Shown piece after piece: positions 8,117-11,022 of a DNA stretch of 11,022 nucleotides. The DNA is taken from contig CALFIZ010000207.1 in NCBI GenBank assembly GCA_937877575.1, positions 1-11,022 of the forward strand, read 5' to 3'. How positions within the stretch are numbered: position 1 is the first letter of the stretch; each line of letters starts with the position of its first letter. Both the position numbers and the translations under genes were made by a program. The DNA comes from an uncultured Marinilabiliales bacterium. Its GTDB lineage: Bacteria > Bacteroidota > Bacteroidia > Bacteroidales > BM520. The notes below the pieces were generated by a model. The model saw only the letters and a list, made by a program, of their open reading frames with translations. It made no database searches and had not been told where the DNA came from.

Positions 8117-8569
8117 ATGGACGTTGAATACAGAAAGTGCATCATAATTTGCAACGATGACACGGTCAGATATCGTGTCAGAAACATCTTAAAAATCAAG
8201 GATGCCCTTTACAAAGTAGTTAAAGCCGAGAAGAAGCGGCTCATTGCCATCAACATAATTCTCACCGACGAGGGCACCATGCTCTCAATGAATGAAAAAT
8301 ATCTCGGACATGACACTGACACCGACACCATAACATTTCCGTACAACGAAACGGAGAAGGATGTTTTCGGGGATGTTTACATCAGCATCGACAGGGTGAG
8401 GGAGAACGCAAAAACCTACGGTTGCCGAGTTCAGGAGGAGTTGTTCAGGATAATGGTACACGGCACCCTGCATTTATGCGGTTATGAGGACAAGAAGGAC
8501 GAGGATGAGAAGAGCATAATGATTGAAAAACAGGAGAAATACATAAAGATGTTCCACGTGGAACAATAG
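8117..8569 (+). CDS. ybeY: YbeY, metal-dependent rRNA maturation endoribonuclease
   Basis: YbeY is a cytoplasmic metalloendoribonuclease involved in 16S rRNA 3'-end maturation and ribosome quality control. The 150-residue product has the family core: SMNEKYLGHDTDTDTITFPY (about 56-75), corresponding to the LNxxYRxxDxxTDVLSFP region, and HGTLHLCGYED at 115-125. His115 and His119 are metal ligands; the third ligand position, His in E. coli, is Asp125 here, a substitution I recall as usual in Bacteroidota. The ATG at 8117 was chosen because it follows the upstream stop by one nt. An in-frame ATG at 8096 would overlap the previous gene and add only seven residues. The last codons (MFHVEQ, 145-150) coincide with a perfect parS-like palindrome, so this tail may reflect DNA-level selection. 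mnmG follows after 4 nt. Confidence 0.95.
   Translation: MDVEYRKCIIICNDDTVRYRVRNILKIKDALYKVVKAEKKRLIAINIILTDEGTMLSMNEKYLGHDTDTDTITFPYNETEKDVFGDVYISIDRVRENAKTYGCRVQEELFRIMVHGTLHLCGYEDKKDEDEKSIMIEKQEKYIKMFHVEQ
8550..8565. promoter_or_regulatory. parS: parS-like site 1, TGTTCCACGTGGAACA
   Basis: This is a perfect 16-bp palindrome matching the broadly conserved chromosomal parS consensus TGTTNCACGTGNAACA, the site where ParB binds and loads as a CTP-dependent clamp. It overlaps the final codons of ybeY and ends 8 nt before the mnmG ATG, so it also lies in that gene's translation initiation region. An identical copy sits 1,905 bp to the right. parA and parB are not in the window, so the assignment rests on the motif and its duplication. 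Confidence 0.85.
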
Positions 8570-8573
8570 TGAA

Positions 8574-10451
8574 ATGGAAAGTCAATACGACATAATAGTG
8601 GTTGGAGCGGGTCATGCCGGATGTGAGGCTGCGTGTGCGGCGTCAAATCTCGGAGCCAAGACTTTGATGGTAACCCTGAACAGGGAGAGTGTCGCCAGGA
8701 TGTCGTGCAATCCCGCTGTAGGCGGCATAGCGAAAGGACAGATAGTCAGGGAAATCGATGCCATGGGCGGATACACGGGAATAGTAGCCGACCGCTCGAT
8801 GCTGCAGTTCAAGATGTTGAACCGGTCAAAGGGGCCTGCCATGTGGAGTCCGCGTTCCCAAAACGACACGAGACTGTTCACCCTCGAATGGATTAGCGTG
8901 CTCGACTCGATGAAAAATCTTGATTTCATTCAGGATGATGCCAAAAGCCTTATCATCGAAAACAACACGGTAAGAGGCATCAGAACGGCCATGGGGAAGT
9001 CGGTATATGCCAAAGCCGTGATACTTGCCAACGGAACTTTCCTGAACGGCAGAATACATATCGGAGAAGTCTCCTTCACAGGAGGCAGGCTTGGAGAGCA
9101 AAACTCCGTCGGCATAAGTGACCAGCTGCTGTCACTCGGCTTCACCGTAGAAAAGCTGAAAACAGGCACACCAGTCAGAATCGACGGCAGAACAATAGAC
9201 TATTCGGCACTGATTGAGCAGCCTTTCGACGATGTTCCAGGGAAATTCAGTTTCTCTGACGAGACACAGTGTCTCGACATTTCCAAACAGCGCAGATGCT
9301 ATATTGCCCACACCTCGCCGGAGGTGCATGACATATTGAAGGAAGGGTTTGACCGTTCACCGATGTTTCAAGGCCGCATTAAAGGCAAAGGGCCGAGATA
9401 CTGTCCCTCGATTGAAGACAAGCTGAACAGATTTGCCGACAAGACGCAGCATCCCATTTTCGTGGAGCCTGAGGGATTCAACAACATTGAGGTTTACCTC
9501 AACGGATTCTCCTCATCTCTTCCGGAAGAGATACAATACAGGGCCATCCGGAAGATGGCGGGTTTCGAACATGCCAAATTCATGAAGCCCGGATATGCCA
9601 TCGAATATGACTTCTTCCAGCCAACACAGCTGAAAAGCACGCTTGAGACAAAACAGATATCAAACCTATACTTCACCGGTCAGATAAACGGAACCACCGG
9701 ATATGAGGAGGCGGCTTGCCAGGGTCTTATGGCAGGCATCAACGCCGTAAGAAAAATCCGTAATGAAGACCCGATAGTCCTGTCCCGTTCCGAGGCGTAT
9801 ATCGGCGTGCTCATTGACGACCTGATAACCAAGGGTGTTGACGAGCCTTACCGTATGTTCACCTCACGCGCCGAACACAGGATTCTGCTTCGCCAGGACA
9901 ATGCCGACATAAGGCTCACACCGTTGTCACACAATATCGGTCTCGCCGATGACAAACGATACAATAGGGTAGAGGATAAGATCGACAAGACAGAAAGGCT
10001 GGGCGCATTTCTTGAAGCGACCAACATAACCCGGGATGAAGCCAACCCTTATCTTTCAACATTACTGTCGGGTCCTGTCAACGAAAGCACCCGGTTGTCA
10101 AAGATAATACTCCGCCCTGATGTCAGTATCGGAACTTTAAAAAACTTCTCCGTCGCACTCCGGAATTTCATAAACGAAAACAAAATAGACGATGAAACCA
10201 TGGAGGAAACCGAAATACAAATCAAATACAAAGGCTATATCAACAAAGAGGAAATCATGGCCGACAGGCTCAACTCAATGGACAGAATACACCTGAAAAA
10301 CACTATTGACTATATGGCCATAACCTCCATTTCATACGAATCACGCGAAAAACTGTCAAGGATAAAGCCTTCAACCATAGGCCAGGCATCCCGCATACCC
10401 GGCGTGTCCCCTTCCGACATAGCCGCACTGATGATAGTACTCGGAATTTAA
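8574..10451 (+). CDS. mnmG: MnmG (GidA), tRNA U34 carboxymethylaminomethyl synthase, FAD subunit
   Basis: MnmG is the FAD-binding partner of the GTPase MnmE. Together they install carboxymethylaminomethyl groups at position 5 of wobble uridine 34 in certain tRNAs. The 625-residue length is close to the 629 of E. coli. The N-terminal FAD dinucleotide-binding motif GAGHAGCEA spans 11-19, followed by SCNPAVGGIAKGQ (44-56). Both family signatures are visible: GPRYCPSIEDK (273-283) and TGQINGTTGYEEAA (368-381). The C-terminal helical part ends with IGQASRIPGVSPSDIAALM, as is typical of the MnmE- and tRNA-interacting domain. The length and these motifs exclude the shorter homologue TrmFO. The start ATG lies 4 nt after the ybeY stop, with no Shine-Dalgarno sequence and with parS-like site 1 immediately upstream. 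The second parS-like site begins 3 nt beyond the stop. Across the gene the coding strand shifts from G-rich to C-rich. Confidence 0.98.
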   Translation: MESQYDIIVVGAGHAGCEAACAASNLGAKTLMVTLNRESVARMSCNPAVGGIAKGQIVREIDAMGGYTGIVADRSMLQFKMLNRSKGPAMWSPRSQNDTRLFTLEWISVLDSMKNLDFIQDDAKSLIIENNTVRGIRTAMGKSVYAKAVILANGTFLNGRIHIGEVSFTGGRLGEQNSVGISDQLLSLGFTVEKLKTGTPVRIDGRTIDYSALIEQPFDDVPGKFSFSDETQCLDISKQRRCYIAHTSPEVHDILKEGFDRSPMFQGRIKGKGPRYCPSIEDKLNRFADKTQHPIFVEPEGFNNIEVYLNGFSSSLPEEIQYRAIRKMAGFEHAKFMKPGYAIEYDFFQPTQLKSTLETKQISNLYFTGQINGTTGYEEAACQGLMAGINAVRKIRNEDPIVLSRSEAYIGVLIDDLITKGVDEPYRMFTSRAEHRILLRQDNADIRLTPLSHNIGLADDKRYNRVEDKIDKTERLGAFLEATNITRDEANPYLSTLLSGPVNESTRLSKIILRPDVSIGTLKNFSVALRNFINENKIDDETMEETEIQIKYKGYINKEEIMADRLNSMDRIHLKNTIDYMAITSISYESREKLSRIKPSTIGQASRIPGVSPSDIAALMIVLGI

Positions 10452-10454
10452 TAC

Positions 10455-10470
10455 TGTTCCACGTGGAACA
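10455..10470. promoter_or_regulatory. parS: parS-like site 2, TGTTCCACGTGGAACA
   Basis: This perfect 16-bp palindrome is identical to site 1 and matches the parS consensus TGTTNCACGTGNAACA. It lies in the short gap between mnmG and the downstream sensor-like gene, starting 3 nt after the mnmG stop. It is followed by ATTTTAATAAAA, so a weak terminator role could be argued. However, the arms are contiguous with no natural loop, no solid T-tract follows, and the exact match to site 1 favours a protein-binding site. Confidence 0.85.
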
Positions 10471-10524
10471 TTTTAATAAAACCACTGATAATCAAGTGAA
10501 TACAATAATATTCTGAAACAGGCG
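10471..10524 (+). other. Gap between parS-like site 2 and the sensor-like gene
   Basis: This AT-rich stretch holds no gene and no TAnnTTTG promoter box on the plus strand. A weak inverted repeat (CACT and AGTG separated by about eight bases, near 10483-10498) is too short to call a terminator. The downstream gene may be transcribed by readthrough from mnmG or from a promoter type I cannot recognise. Confidence 0.4.
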
Positions 10525-11022
10525 ATGAACACCACAGCTAATAATATGAGAGCGAATCCAATAGGCAGAATACTGCTTGTCGCTACCGGTTTAATCCTCA
10601 CAGTCTGTATTGCTTCCTTCCTCATAGTCATGAACCGGCAAACAGCTGTCAGGGCAACTGCAAACAGAATAGAAAAAACCATCGCCAAATTCGATGAAGA
10701 CGCTGACAACTTTTACAACAGCCTCATCTCTTCGGATACCAACACAAACACATATCTGGAATCACTGCCGGAAGAATATTTCACTACTCTTTTCTATACA
10801 AACTACAACATTTCATACTGGTCCAACAACAACAGCAACTATCCATGGCACATCTCACCCATATTAAGCTCATCACCTATCTATGAAACCAATAACTCCT
10901 TCGTTTACAGCAAGATATATAACATAGACTCAGCCGATTACCTTGTATTGCTTCTGCCTATATCAAACATCTATAACGTTGAAAACAAATATCTGCATAA
11001 CGGTTTCACCGACATCTACAAG
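10525..11022 (+). CDS. Membrane sensor-like protein, probable histidine kinase N-terminus (partial)
   Basis: An open frame of 166 codons runs off the right edge. The product has a short polar N-terminus, one strong membrane segment at about 13-36 (IGRILLVATGLILTVCIASF), then a hydrophilic, Asn- and Tyr-rich region predicted to be periplasmic. The stretch SYWSNNNSN (97-105) and the later LLLPISNIYNVENKYLHNGF (142-161) resemble the extracytoplasmic sensor portions of Bacteroidales two-component histidine kinases, in my recollection. No kinase domain is in view, so the function is inferred. The ATG at 10525 was chosen; a second in-frame ATG at 10546 would drop seven residues and is also possible. 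The gene follows mnmG by 73 nt with parS-like site 2 between them. Its coding strand is markedly C-rich and G-poor, unlike the DUF4175-like gene. Confidence 0.75.
   Translation, partial: MNTTANNMRANPIGRILLVATGLILTVCIASFLIVMNRQTAVRATANRIEKTIAKFDEDADNFYNSLISSDTNTNTYLESLPEEYFTTLFYTNYNISYWSNNNSNYPWHISPILSSSPIYETNNSFVYSKIYNIDSADYLVLLLPISNIYNVENKYLHNGFTDIYK

Noticed and set aside
10455..10480. Second palindrome as an intrinsic terminator for mnmG
   Set aside because: The inverted repeat has no loop, the following sequence is ATTTTAATAAAA rather than a T-tract, and the identical copy inside ybeY cannot be a terminator without cutting off mnmG.

Overview
The window looks like chromosomal core DNA from a member of the Bacteroidota, most likely Bacteroidales. 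Three start-proximal promoter boxes match the phylum's TAnnTTTG -7 element, Shine-Dalgarno sequences are mostly absent, and the order of a large coiled-coil membrane protein (DUF4175-like), ybeY and mnmG is one I associate with this order. The YbeY metal site also has the Asp variant that I recall from the phylum. I cannot assign a genus.

The left half (1-4636) is read leftwards: mrdA (PBP2 transpeptidase) and rodA (SEDS glycosyltransferase) form the elongasome peptidoglycan synthase pair. Next comes aspS (aspartyl-tRNA synthetase), whose C-terminus is cut by the left edge. A 128-bp divergent promoter region (4637-4764) separates this from the right half, which is read rightwards: the DUF4175-like envelope protein, ybeY (rRNA maturation endonuclease), mnmG (tRNA wobble-uridine modification) and the N-terminal part of a membrane sensor-like protein, probably a histidine kinase, cut by the right edge. 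DUF4175-like, ybeY and mnmG are spaced by 1 and 4 nt and almost certainly form one operon.

The main find is a pair of identical, perfect 16-bp palindromes, TGTTCCACGTGGAACA, at 8550-8565 and 10455-10470. They match the general bacterial parS consensus (TGTTNCACGTGNAACA), the ParB loading site of chromosome segregation, and they bracket mnmG. The first is embedded in the last codons of ybeY, where it dictates a Phe-His-Val-Glu-Gln tail, and ends 8 nt before the mnmG start codon. The second begins 3 nt after the mnmG stop codon. This suggests an origin-proximal centromere-like cluster.

No tRNA, rRNA, CRISPR array, insertion sequence or phage gene was seen. Outside the divergent promoter and the 73-nt mnmG-sensor gap the DNA is essentially all coding.
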